From the NCBI GenBank assembly GCA_025060615.1, contig JANXBS010000002.1:240156-304155 (forward strand): DNA of 64,000 nt, written 5' to 3'. Position 1 is the first letter of the stretch; every line of letters starts with the position of its first letter. The notes beneath the pieces are model-generated. The model did not search any database. It was not told the DNA's origin and worked only from the letters and a program-made list of their open reading frames with translations. The stretch comes from Anaerolineae bacterium (GTDB lineage Bacteria > Chloroflexota > Anaerolineae > DUEN01). A program made the translations under genes and the position numbers. Shown here piece after piece: positions 17,591 to 25,588 of this stretch.

Positions 17591-18430
17591 CTAGCGGGAT
17601 CGGGAGTACCAGATCATCCCGATGATAATCGCCATCACCAGCACCAGTCCACTGATGACGATTCCCGGGCTACTACGCAACCGTTCAATGGGCGTCAAGG
17701 TAGGCTCGGGCGACGGCCCGGTGATGGGCGCTGAAGACCAGGTCATGATAAAGGCAACGATGTCGTTGATGTCTTGATCTGAAAGGGGCCCTCCTTGTTC
17801 CTGGCTCCAGGCCGGCATAGCGGTGCCGGCAACGCCGTTAGCGATGGTGGTTTTGATGCGCAGATCGGGGCGGATGGAAGGCCAGGCCTTGGCGAGGGTC
17901 GCGCCGACGCGCCCCTCGCCGTTAGGGCCATGGCAGACGGCGCAATTCTCGGCATAGAGCGTGGCACCACGATTGGGATCGCCCTCGATGTTGGGCGCGG
18001 GAGTAATCGGCGGACGAGGAGTGATGGCTGGAGTAGGCAGGGGCGGCCTTGGTCCTCCTGTTTCCCAACTCAAAATGAAGGCTACTAGCGCCTCAATCTC
18101 TTCATCGCTGAGGGGACCGCCGTTCTTCTGGCTCCAGGCCGGCATAGGGGAGCCGGCAACGCCGTTCTCGATGACCGCCTTAACGCGCAGGTCAGGGCGG
18201 ATGGAAGGCCAATTCTTCGCTAAAGTTGCGCCGACACGTCCCTCGCCATTAGGACCATGACAGACGGCGCAGTTCTCAGCGTAAAGCCTAGCGCCCAGCT
18301 CGATCTGCTCCTGTGTGAGGCCCTGTGCATCGGTTCGCAAGTACCAGGCTCCCCAAAAGACCAGCGTGATCCATAAGGCCAGCCCAAGGTAACGGAAACG
18401 ACCTCGGGATCGCATGGTTTCCCTCGCCAC
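17591..18430 (-). CDS. Dihaem cytochrome c subunit with tandem-duplicated domains
   Basis: Membrane-anchored electron carrier of 279 residues, last gene of the Rieske/cytochrome b operon. An N-terminal membrane segment (about 13-31) is followed by two cytochrome c domains with haem motifs CAVCH at Cys54/Cys57/His58 and Cys163/Cys166/His167. The likely axial methionines lie in SPMPAWS and TAMPAWS. A second membrane helix ends the protein (about 250-275). The two domains are almost identical around the haem (AENCAVCHGPNGEGRVGATL in both), so one arose by recent internal duplication. It starts 3 bases after the upstream cytochrome c stop. It should accept electrons from the Rieske/cytochrome b core and pass them to a terminal oxidase or other acceptor. 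Confidence 0.92.
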   Translation of the reverse strand: MARETMRSRGRFRYLGLALWITLVFWGAWYLRTDAQGLTQEQIELGARLYAENCAVCHGPNGEGRVGATLAKNWPSIRPDLRVKAVIENGVAGSPMPAWSQKNGGPLSDEEIEALVAFILSWETGGPRPPLPTPAITPRPPITPAPNIEGDPNRGATLYAENCAVCHGPNGEGRVGATLAKAWPSIRPDLRIKTTIANGVAGTAMPAWSQEQGGPLSDQDINDIVAFIMTWSSAPITGPSPEPTLTPIERLRSSPGIVISGLVLVMAIIIGMIWYSRSR

Positions 18431-18433
18431 GAG

Positions 18434-19240
18434 CTATTTCTGGGCCAGCAAGAAGGCGATCAAATCGTCCAATTGTTGCTGGCTAAGGGTCTGCCCAAAG
18501 ATCGCCGGCATGACTGGTTGGTATCCCTCTACGATATAGGCATTCGGATTCACGATGGACTCGCGCAGGTATTGCTCTGCCGTCTTACCCGGCTCGCGGG
18601 TGGCGGCCACTTCGCCGATCCGGGTCAGGTTGGGACCCACCATGCCCGCGCTTAGTCCTTCGATGACATGGCAACCACCACAGCCGCTGTTCTGATATAC
18701 CAGGCGTCCGCGGGCTACTGGATCGGCTGCCTCCTCCGGACCGGGGGTAGGCGTAGGCGGCGCAGCCAATGTGACCTCTCCTAGCGCCGTTGGTCTCCAG
18801 TTCAAGATGAAGGCAGTGATGTCACGGATTTGGTCGTCCCGTAATGGGCCACCATACTGTTCTGACCAGGCAGGCATGGCCGGCTTGCCACTGCCTACGT
18901 ATTGATCCGGGCGAGTGGAGACCAGCCGGCCTGTGGAGATGGTCGAGAAGATGTAATCCTCGAGCGAACCCTGCCATCCGACTTCGCTTAGGCGATTAGT
19001 AAAAAAGTGTTGATCATTTAGCGGCGGGGCTAGTCCGGGGATGCCCTCCCCTTTAAGGCCATGACAGCCGCTACAATTGATTTCAAATAGCTCAGCTCCT
19101 ACCTCGATGGACTCGGCCCTGCGGGCCTGGGCCAAGCTGACCATGCGGTTCTCCTCGTTTAGGCCGAGGATGATCATGAGGGAAGCGGTGGCCAAGACCA
19201 GAAGCAGCCCCAGGAAGATCTCGATCTGTGAGCGAGTCAT
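18434..19240 (-). CDS. Dihaem cytochrome c subunit
   Basis: 268-residue membrane-anchored protein with an N-terminal helix (about 8-27) and two haem c motifs, CSGCH (Cys56/Cys59/His60) and CGGCH (Cys187/Cys190/His191), with candidate Met ligands in KPAMPAWSEQ and YQPVMPAIFG. A Pro/Thr linker (TPTPGPEE) separates the domains. It sits 26 bases downstream of cytochrome b and 3 bases before the second dihaem protein. No classical cytochrome c1 or f is present, so these two proteins together presumably replace it. Domain order and low similarity between its two haem domains set it apart from its neighbour. Confidence 0.92.
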   Translation of the reverse strand: MTRSQIEIFLGLLLVLATASLMIILGLNEENRMVSLAQARRAESIEVGAELFEINCSGCHGLKGEGIPGLAPPLNDQHFFTNRLSEVGWQGSLEDYIFSTISTGRLVSTRPDQYVGSGKPAMPAWSEQYGGPLRDDQIRDITAFILNWRPTALGEVTLAAPPTPTPGPEEAADPVARGRLVYQNSGCGGCHVIEGLSAGMVGPNLTRIGEVAATREPGKTAEQYLRESIVNPNAYIVEGYQPVMPAIFGQTLSQQQLDDLIAFLLAQK

Positions 19241-19266
19241 GACAGAATATGGCCTCCCTTGGCAGA

Positions 19267-20829
19267 CTACTCACCTCGACGACGGTCGCGATGCAGGAAG
19301 ATGTGGCGCTCGTATGTCTTGCGTTCCCCGCTCGAGGGATCAGTCCACACGATGCGCGGGGTCACCTTCTTCAAGTCAGCTTGCCACTCTTCGATGACGA
19401 TGACGGCTTGCACCTCGGGCAGCTTGCCCTCAGCGGCTGCTTTCTTGACGCGCTGGTCAAACTCGGCGAAGACGGTACCTAGTTTTCCCGGCAGGCTCTT
19501 CGGGTTAGTCTTGCCGACCTCGTACCAGCCGGGGACGAGCTCATCAAAGGGGATGGCGCGTAAGGGTCCAATCCCCTCCTCAGGAGCCAGGTCCTGGATG
19601 ATGCGAGTAGCTGCAGGGGTCTCAATGCCCCACTGCGGCAAACCCATGTAGCTCAAGACAAGCAATGCCACCACGCCGGCCAGCCCCATGGAGACGGCGA
19701 AGGGGCGTTTCCGGATGGAGCGGTGCGGGTTGCGATCAATGTAAGGTACGGCAAACAGCACGAGAAAGATCAGCGTGGGCAAGATCACACCCATCAGCGT
19801 AGGGTCACCCAGCTTGAGTAGCCCCTGCAGCCACAGGAAGTACCAGGGGGCTTTCGTGTCCAGTGGCGTCTTCTGAGGGTCGGCATGATGCTCCAGAGGA
19901 GCATCGTAGAAGAACGCTGCCATCAAAACCAGGACGAAAATGCCCAAGCAGGCCAAGAACACTTCGTGGGTCAGCAGATCTGGGATGAAATCGATGCGCT
20001 GTGTAGCGTCCCGCTTCTCCTCCGGCGATAGGTTCCCTTCCTCTACACGTGCTGGCAATGAGATGCCGTGCTCGCGGGAAACCTTGTAGTAATGAATGCT
20101 AACGAACAGGATTCCCAATAGCGGCAGCAGGACCACATGGAGCAGGTAAAAGCGTAGGAGGCCGCCTGCGCCGATATCCGGTGCGCCGCGCAGGAGCAAA
20201 TTCAACTCTTGCCCGATCAGCGGCGCTTTGTCCGCCATGGAGGTGCCGATGGTCACCGCCCAGTACGCCAGTTGATCCCAGGGCAGCAGATAGCCGCTGA
20301 AGCTCAGGAACAGGGTGATAAGCAGCAGGACCACACCGGTGAGCCAGGTGAACGAGCGTTCCTTTTTATAAGAGCCGGTGAGATACGTTCGCATCATGTG
20401 CAGAAAGACGAAGATCACCATCCCTTCGGCACCGAGCCGATGTAGGTCTCGGATCAGGCTGCCGAAGGGCACCTCGGTCTCCAATCTGATGATGGATTGG
20501 TAAGCCTCAGCGGGTGAGGGAACATAATAGATCATCAGGATGAGGCCTGTGATGATCTCGACGATGAAGAAGAACGTCGAAAAATAGCCCAGGCGGAAGG
20601 TGTGCGTGAACCAGGTGGTAGCCTTCTGATAGTATCGCGGCCGGATGTGAAACAGGAAACTGGTCGTGTGCACTTTGTAGCGAGGGTTAGGACGCTCCGT
20701 GGGGGCATCGCCGCGTAGAACAGCACGCAGCTCCTTGAGCCCCAGGCCGGCGGTGATGGCTCGCACTCGATTGTCTATCACCTCGACGGCTTTGTTCTGC
20801 AGATCGCGTAGGCTCTGTGCTCCGATCAT
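19267..20829 (-). CDS. Cytochrome b of a bc/b6f-type complex, fused b6 and subunit IV halves
   Basis: Quinol-oxidising core of 520 residues. Haem b ligands are His130 and His144 on one helix and His231 and His246 on another. The 14 residues between His231 and His246 are the b6-type spacing. The second half corresponds to subunit IV/cytochrome b C-terminus. At the Qo site the usual PEWY is APWY (327-330). After the last membrane helix (about 395-420) there is a charged soluble tail of about 95 residues absent from ordinary cytochrome b. It follows the Rieske gene by 14 bases. The complex should pump protons while moving electrons from quinol to the c-type subunits. Confidence 0.95.
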   Translation of the reverse strand: MIGAQSLRDLQNKAVEVIDNRVRAITAGLGLKELRAVLRGDAPTERPNPRYKVHTTSFLFHIRPRYYQKATTWFTHTFRLGYFSTFFFIVEIITGLILMIYYVPSPAEAYQSIIRLETEVPFGSLIRDLHRLGAEGMVIFVFLHMMRTYLTGSYKKERSFTWLTGVVLLLITLFLSFSGYLLPWDQLAYWAVTIGTSMADKAPLIGQELNLLLRGAPDIGAGGLLRFYLLHVVLLPLLGILFVSIHYYKVSREHGISLPARVEEGNLSPEEKRDATQRIDFIPDLLTHEVFLACLGIFVLVLMAAFFYDAPLEHHADPQKTPLDTKAPWYFLWLQGLLKLGDPTLMGVILPTLIFLVLFAVPYIDRNPHRSIRKRPFAVSMGLAGVVALLVLSYMGLPQWGIETPAATRIIQDLAPEEGIGPLRAIPFDELVPGWYEVGKTNPKSLPGKLGTVFAEFDQRVKKAAAEGKLPEVQAVIVIEEWQADLKKVTPRIVWTDPSSGERKTYERHIFLHRDRRRGE

Positions 20830-20843
20830 ACTGCCTCCCCGTA

Positions 20844-21404
20844 CTAAGCGTGACCCTGTCCAAGGATCTTGCGGCCTGTATCTATCCTGATGATGGCGTC
20901 GGAGCCCTCCGACACTGGCAACGGCCCACCTCGCTCTGGGTCGGTTTCCGCTAGCACTTGTCCATCTGGCGTGACCAACTGAACGACAAACCGGTCCAGC
21001 GAGCGCGGAGCTGGCCCGCGGAGGTATGTGCCATCATAAGCGAACTGAGAGCCGTGACAGGGGCAAATGAACTTCCCTTCCTGATCATTCCAACCGTATA
21101 GGCAGCCTAGATGTGTGCAGACCTTGTATAAGGCCAGCACTCCCTGTTCGGTGCGGGTCAACCAGAACTTGCCTTTGGGGTAGTTGACAGGTGGCGAGCC
21201 TACTGGCGGCAGGTCTGACACGCGTCCCAGGGTAAAAACGCCGCCGAATTCGCCCTCTTTGAAGCGGGGCATGGCGAAGAGAAAGCCGATACCGGCCACG
21301 TTCACGAGCAAGATCCCTAATGATGCCAGCCAGGCGTAGTTCAACAGCTCACGCCGACTGAATTTCTGTCCACCTCCCGAGATGGGAAGCGTTGCCTCAG
21401 CCAT
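20844..21404 (-). CDS. Rieske [2Fe-2S] iron-sulfur protein
   Basis: First gene of the respiratory operon, 186 residues. A twin-arginine motif SRRELLN (16-22) precedes a single membrane helix (about 22-45); the soluble domain carries box 1 CTHLGC (Cys96, His98, Cys101) and box 2 CPCHGS (Cys114, Cys116, His117), giving two Cys and two His cluster ligands and a disulfide. ATG 21404 is chosen because AAGGAGG (21410-21416) is 5 bases upstream; the longer frame from 21437 has none. It takes electrons from quinol at the Qo site of the downstream cytochrome b. Confidence 0.96.
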   Translation of the reverse strand: MAEATLPISGGGQKFSRRELLNYAWLASLGILLVNVAGIGFLFAMPRFKEGEFGGVFTLGRVSDLPPVGSPPVNYPKGKFWLTRTEQGVLALYKVCTHLGCLYGWNDQEGKFICPCHGSQFAYDGTYLRGPAPRSLDRFVVQLVTPDGQVLAETDPERGGPLPVSEGSDAIIRIDTGRKILGQGHA

Positions 21405-21460
21405 TCCAACCTCCTTGCTTTCGCCAGAAAGCTGCAAGATCGCCCGCGAGAATCAAGAGA

Positions 21461-21489
21461 AATATATCACAAAAAGCAGAGAAAGCCAA
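21461..21489 (-). promoter_or_regulatory. Promoter of the Rieske/cytochrome b operon
   Basis: Minus strand TTGGCT (21484-21489), 17-base spacer and TATATT (21461-21466) preceded by TGA, an extended -10. The start would be about 50 bases before the Rieske ATG. Confidence 0.65.
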
Positions 21490-21580
21490 ATCAGAAGGGA
21501 AGCCTATAAGGCAAGGCTCTTACGTTTGACCGCCAGGATAGAAGAGCAACCGCTGGCCAGACCGCCTTTTCAAGCCTGGC

Positions 21581-22093
21581 TTAAGCGCGTGCGCTTCCCT
21601 CGTGGTGTTGAGTTGCCCGACGGATGGCCTCTCGCTCCTCGTCGGTCAGCGGGTAGGGCGATTCCCATTGCACTAACGGTTTGGCGTAGATGCGGGTGCC
21701 CTCGCGAGCGTGTAGGCTGGTGATCACCACGCCTTGGCCTGTGCCATCCGCCAACGCAATGCAGAAGCTCTGATCACCGCCGGTGTTCGAGAACGGGTTG
21801 AAGCGCACGATGCCGCAGTGTTGGAGATGTCTCTGTCCCTCTCTAGCCAGTTGGTCCGTTAGCTCCTGAGCTTTGAGCGCGCAGGCGACGGCTTGGCGTA
21901 CGTTCTCCATATGCTGGTTCAAAACCTCTTCCAGATTGCCGCCTGTGGTCCCCTCCATCAGGGCCCGGTAGCGGGCTTCCAGCGCGTGTATCCGCCGCCA
22001 TAGCCAATAGACGGCTACCGCCAGCGCGAGCGCAGCTAGAAAGGTTACCAGCCACAATGGAGCAATGTATGTAAAAATAAACCGCCAGAGCAT
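21581..22093 (-). CDS. DUF4446 family membrane protein
   Basis: 170 residues: one N-terminal membrane helix (about 10-32), a coiled-coil-like basic/acidic region (about 34-85), then the DUF4446 core VRFNPFSNTGGDQSFCIALADG...GVVITSLHAREGTRIYAKPL...LTDEEREAI. The family has no established function and is common in Gram-positive bacteria and Chloroflexota, often near DNA-partition genes. Here it follows prs by 22 bases and is probably cotranscribed with it. Confidence 0.85.
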   Translation of the reverse strand: MLWRFIFTYIAPLWLVTFLAALALAVAVYWLWRRIHALEARYRALMEGTTGGNLEEVLNQHMENVRQAVACALKAQELTDQLAREGQRHLQHCGIVRFNPFSNTGGDQSFCIALADGTGQGVVITSLHAREGTRIYAKPLVQWESPYPLTDEEREAIRRATQHHEGSARA

Positions 22094-22115
22094 CCGCTTC
22101 GCAAACCTTTTGGAG

Positions 22116-23063
22116 TCAAGTCAGACGTAACAGAGAGCTAATGGAGCGGGCATGGTGAATCCGCTCGATGACCTCGGCTAGCAGCGGCGCAATGGACACG
22201 ATCTTAAGCTTCGGATGTCTCTTCTCGGGAGGCACGTCAATGGTATTGGTTACCACCAGCTCGGCGATGAGAGGATCGTCCAGCCGCTGAAGTGCCGTCG
22301 GCAGCAGGACCGGATGTGTGATGGCTAGGTAGACCTGGGGCTCAGCCCCGGCTTCTACTAAGGCCGGCAACTGCGTCAACACGCTGCCGCCGGCGATCAG
22401 ATCATCAATCACGATCGGGATCTTCCCCTTAATATCGCCGACAACGTGGGTTGTGCGGGCTGACTCGAAGCCGTCGCGCCGCTTGTGCATCACCACCAGC
22501 GGCAATCCTAGGATCTCCGCGTATTTGCCGGCCAGTTTGGCCCGCCCCACGTCCGGCGCGACGATGGCCGCGTTACGGAACCGATCTTGACGGAACTGTT
22601 CCGCCAGGATCGGCACGGCTGATAGTGGATCTACTGGGATGTTGAAAAACCCCTGGATTGCCGGGGCATGTACGTCTACGAAAAGCACTCGACTAGCTCC
22701 CAAAGCCTCCAGCAAGGTAGCTACCACCTTGGCGCTGATAGCTTCGCGGCCTCGCGTCATACGCTCCTGGCGGGCATAGGGGAAGTAAGGGATGACCAGC
22801 GTGATGCTATGCGCAGAAGCTCGACGGAAGGCGTCTACGTATAGGAGAAGCTCCACCAGGTGGTCATTCACTGGGGCTGAACAGGGCTGGATGAAGAAGA
22901 TATCCTCTCCCCGTACGGCCTGATTGATCTGGACGTGGATCTCCGTGTCCGGCAGATACGTGGTAGTACAGCTTCCTAACGGCTGCCCCAGGCATCTTGC
23001 AATCTCCTCGGCCAGTGGTCGGTTGGCAGTACCCGAGAACAGACGCAAAGGATGTTCGCTCAT
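22116..23063 (-). CDS. prs: Ribose-phosphate pyrophosphokinase
   Basis: Makes PRPP from ribose-5-phosphate and ATP for nucleotide, histidine and tryptophan synthesis. 315 residues from [14 protein letters not shown], matching the usual family start. Seen: [22 protein letters not shown] (flexible ATP loop), [12 protein letters not shown] (metal-binding His), VMHKRRDG and the PRPP loop [12 protein letters not shown], which differs from the more usual DDMIDTAGT pattern. ATG 23063 has AAGGGAGG 3 bases upstream, a short spacing; an ATG at 23081 would add six residues. Its leader contains a strong hairpin (23152-23185) below a consensus promoter, so regulation in the leader is possible. Confidence 0.95.
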   Translation of the reverse strand: MSEHPLRLFSGTANRPLAEEIARCLGQPLGSCTTTYLPDTEIHVQINQAVRGEDIFFIQPCSAPVNDHLVELLLYVDAFRRASAHSITLVIPYFPYARQERMTRGREAISAKVVATLLEALGASRVLFVDVHAPAIQGFFNIPVDPLSAVPILAEQFRQDRFRNAAIVAPDVGRAKLAGKYAEILGLPLVVMHKRRDGFESARTTHVVGDIKGKIPIVIDDLIAGGSVLTQLPALVEAGAEPQVYLAITHPVLLPTALQRLDDPLIAELVVTNTIDVPPEKRHPKLKIVSIAPLLAEVIERIHHARSISSLLRLT

Positions 23064-23151
23064 GAGCCTCCCTTGGATCATGATAGGCGCCTTCGCCGAG
23101 ATGATCGCTCCAGAGAGATAGCCCTCCTTATTAGGGCAAAGAAAGCAAAGG

Positions 23152-23185
23152 GATCGCCCGCCTGAAAGGGGTAAGGCGGGCGATC
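23152..23185 (-). promoter_or_regulatory. Hairpin in the prs leader
   Basis: Perfect 12-bp GC-rich stem (23152-23163 with 23174-23185) and a 10-base loop, about 20 bases into the predicted transcript and about 90 before the prs start. On the minus strand it is followed by CCCTTTGCTTTCTTTGCCC, which is pyrimidine-rich but not a pure T run. A second 5-bp hairpin (23121-23137) lies closer to the gene. Confidence 0.5.
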
Positions 23186-23211
23186 AGGTGACTTCCATTG
23201 CTGCCAAAGGG

Positions 23212-23240
23212 ATTATATGCTAGGATAGAAGGGTGGTCAA
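23212..23240 (-). promoter_or_regulatory. prs promoter
   Basis: Minus strand TTGACC (23235-23240), 17-base spacer, perfect TATAAT (23212-23217). The start should lie near 23205, giving a leader of about 140 bases that includes the hairpin above. Confidence 0.8.
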
Positions 23241-23349
23241 TTCCGTTTGAGCGTCGAATAATGCGCAAGGAAAGCCTTTGCGTGACAAGTAATACATGTA
23301 TCTCGCTCGGCTGCAGATAGCCCTCGAAAGATACGTAGTCGGAGGCGTC

Positions 23350-23982
23350 ATGTCGGATCGTGTCAGGCTATTGATCGCCACTCGCAATCAAGGTAAACTG
23401 CGTGAGTATCGCCAACTCTTGGCCAATATGCCGGTGGAGATAACTGATCTCGATGAGCTCGGGATCACAGAGGAAGTGGCTGAGACAGGGAGCACCTTTG
23501 TGGAGAACGCAGTGCAAAAGGCGTTGACCTATGCGCGGCTAAGCGGGCTATGGACCTGGGCAGACGATTCTGGGTTGGAGGTGGATGCGCTCGGCGGCGA
23601 ACCTGGGGTACACTCAGCGCGGTTTGCCGGCCTTGAAGCTACCGATGCTGATCGCTATGGCCTGCTTTTGCAGCGCATGGCCCACGTGCCACCTGGCCAG
23701 CGCACTGCACGTTTCTACTGCGTAATCGCCATTGCGACGCCAGAGGGTCACGTGGAGGTCGCTGAAGGCCGTTGCGAGGGGGAGATCGCCCTTGCGCCGC
23801 GCGGTGTGCATGGCTTTGGCTACGATCCGGTATTTTACCTGCCGGATCACGGGTGTACCATGGCTGAGCTTCCCCTTGAGGAGAAAAATCGGATCAGCCA
23901 TCGCGCGCGGGCAACCCAAGCGGCCCAGCGTATCCTGGAACGCATGCTAGCCGATCTCGAGAAGGCTGACAATTGTCTTTAG
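23350..23982 (+). CDS. rdgB: XTP/dITP diphosphatase (Ham1/RdgB family)
   Basis: House-cleaning NTP pyrophosphatase that removes dITP, XTP and related deaminated nucleotides. 210 residues. Family signatures: LLIATRNQGKLREYRQLL (SxNxxK-type N-terminal motif), TGSTFVENAVQKA, WADDSGLEVDALGGEPGVHS and FGYDPVFYLPDHG...EEKNRISHRARA. ATG 23350 is used because GGAGG (23341-23345) precedes it and family members begin at this position; the frame is open back to 23296. It is divergent from prs. Confidence 0.95.
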   Translation: MSDRVRLLIATRNQGKLREYRQLLANMPVEITDLDELGITEEVAETGSTFVENAVQKALTYARLSGLWTWADDSGLEVDALGGEPGVHSARFAGLEATDADRYGLLLQRMAHVPPGQRTARFYCVIAIATPEGHVEVAEGRCEGEIALAPRGVHGFGYDPVFYLPDHGCTMAELPLEEKNRISHRARATQAAQRILERMLADLEKADNCL

Positions 23983-24044
23983 CCCCTTCTGTTAAAACGT
24001 TGGTGTTTCGTCAGCCAAATGCCCTTCCCCAAAGCCGATTTCCG

Positions 24045-24053
24045 TGCTATAAT
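24045..24053 (+). promoter_or_regulatory. Extended -10 promoter for the M23 peptidase gene
   Basis: TGCTATAAT (24045-24053) is a perfect TATAAT with the TGn extension. The region 17 bases upstream (TTCCCC) is a poor -35. The transcript would begin about 47 bases before ATG 24107. Confidence 0.6.
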
Positions 24054-24106
24054 CCAGGTGTCGCCTGGGCCAGACCTCTCGTCCAGGGTTGCCAATCAAG
24101 GACGGC

Positions 24107-25234
24107 ATGGAACAAGAATCTGCAGACGGTTTGTTGCTCATCCGAAAACCCTGGCCGACGAAGCAAGTCGGCTCGGTTCATAAGTCTTGGTTTCGCTCCC
24201 TTCCTTGGCCGCGCGGTCTCGCTCGAGATGAGACATCGCTGATCCGTTTGGCTTCCCACCTGGCATTGTTGCTCGCCATCGTCTCCGTCTTGACCTTGAC
24301 TCAGGTGCAGTGGCCAGATTGGGAGGTTTCTTGGCAGCTGCCAGCCCTAGTGCCTCGGTCCTCCGCTTCTCCTATGTCCACGGCTGGCGCAACCCCGGTG
24401 GAGATACAACGTATACCGGGTGGTAGCCTTGTCCGGGCAGCTGTGCCTGTCACGAAAATCGCTGAACGGCAGCGGGAGGAGATTATCCGTTATGTGGTAA
24501 TGCCCGGTGACACGTTAATCGGGATCGCTAAGAAGTTCGGCATCAGCCCTAACACGGTCAAGTGGGCGAACGAGCTGGAGCTAAACCCGGACCTATTGCG
24601 AGTGGGGCAGGAACTAATCATCCTGCCCGTTTCTGGCGTTTATCACGTGGTAGCCAAGGGGGACACATTAACGCAGATCGCGCGTCGCTACAAAGTTCAG
24701 CCTGAAGCGATCGTCGCCTATAAGCCCAATGGTCTCAAGGACCTGAACGAGCCGTTACCGGTTGGCAAAGTGTTGATCATCCCGGGTGGGGAGAAGCCGT
24801 GGGTGGCTCCTTATGTGTCCGCCTATAGTGGTCCCATCTCCAAGACGGTCGGAAAGGCAACGGGCCGATTCGTGCGACCGGCCACAGGGCGCATCACGTC
24901 GCTCTTTGGAAGCATGCGAGGCAGGAGTCGACACACCGGTCTGGACATTGCCACCTGGCCTGGCTCGCCCGTTTTGGCCAGCGATTCCGGTTATGTGGCG
25001 TTCGCCGGATGGGATCGGACGGGCTATGGCAATCTGGTGGTCATCGATCATGGAAACGGTTATATCACATACTACGCTCACTTGAGCAAGATCTTCGTCA
25101 AACGGGGTGATTCAGTAGCGCAAGGTCAGCGGATTGGAGCGGTGGGATGCAGTGGGAGATGTACCGGTCCTCATCTGCATTTTGAAGTCCGAGAAAACGG
25201 TGTGCCTCGAGACCCTCTTGAGTTTTTGCCTTAG
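24107..25234 (+). CDS. LysM/M23 peptidoglycan endopeptidase (membrane-anchored)
   Basis: Envelope protein of 375 residues. One membrane helix (about 47-67) is followed by two LysM domains (about 128-173 and 178-226; YVVMPGDTLIGIAKKFG and YHVVAKGDTLTQIARRY) and an M23 lysostaphin-type domain (about 255-375). Zinc ligands are visible: RHTGLD (His276, Asp280) and HLHFE (His358, with His356 catalytic). It should cleave peptide cross-links in peptidoglycan, or activate another enzyme if inactive, but the residues look intact. ATG 24107 follows AAGGAC at 24098-24103. The stop is 10 bases before the rho promoter. Confidence 0.93.
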   Translation: MEQESADGLLLIRKPWPTKQVGSVHKSWFRSLPWPRGLARDETSLIRLASHLALLLAIVSVLTLTQVQWPDWEVSWQLPALVPRSSASPMSTAGATPVEIQRIPGGSLVRAAVPVTKIAERQREEIIRYVVMPGDTLIGIAKKFGISPNTVKWANELELNPDLLRVGQELIILPVSGVYHVVAKGDTLTQIARRYKVQPEAIVAYKPNGLKDLNEPLPVGKVLIIPGGEKPWVAPYVSAYSGPISKTVGKATGRFVRPATGRITSLFGSMRGRSRHTGLDIATWPGSPVLASDSGYVAFAGWDRTGYGNLVVIDHGNGYITYYAHLSKIFVKRGDSVAQGQRIGAVGCSGRCTGPHLHFEVRENGVPRDPLEFLP

Positions 25235-25244
25235 ATCAGAGCAT

Positions 25245-25273
25245 TTGACGATCATCGTTACTGGTGCTATACT
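25245..25273 (+). promoter_or_regulatory. rho promoter
   Basis: TTGACG (25245-25250), 17-base spacer and TATACT (25268-25273) with a TGC extension. Placed right after the M23 stop, it gives rho a leader of about 310 bases. Confidence 0.8.
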
Positions 25274-25332
25274 AAGAAGTAGTACCACCGCCTGGGGAGC
25301 GGGCTTCCCATAGGCCCCGCATAGAGCTCCAC

Positions 25333-25384
25333 ATGAGCTGGCGTATACAAGCCAGAACATAAAGGCAGGATGTAGAGCTGCCTT
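25333..25384 (+). promoter_or_regulatory. rho leader: nine-codon upstream frame and terminator-like hairpin
   Basis: The leader (25281-25588) has no long gene. An ATG at 25333 opens a nine-codon frame (MSWRIQART) that stops at 25360-25362. Its stop touches a 7-bp hairpin (25362-25368 with 25378-25384, 9-base loop) followed by GTTTGTT. This looks like a leader-peptide/attenuator layout, but the small frame has no clear ribosome-binding site and the stem is modest. Confidence 0.35.
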
Positions 25385-25588
25385 GTTTGTTCCGACTTCG
25401 CCAGATCAGGCTCCCCTCGATTGGCGTTATTCCCAATTGTGCTCGATCCTTAAACGTCTGTGTCTGAAGGCACATTGCGCAACGTTGTCTTCAGTTGGGA
25501 AAACCCGAAGGCTGGCGCACCAAGCCAGAGATCTCGCCTATCAGCGCGCTTGCTCTTCGTGTGAATCTGTCCTTTGGAGAGGGTAGAG

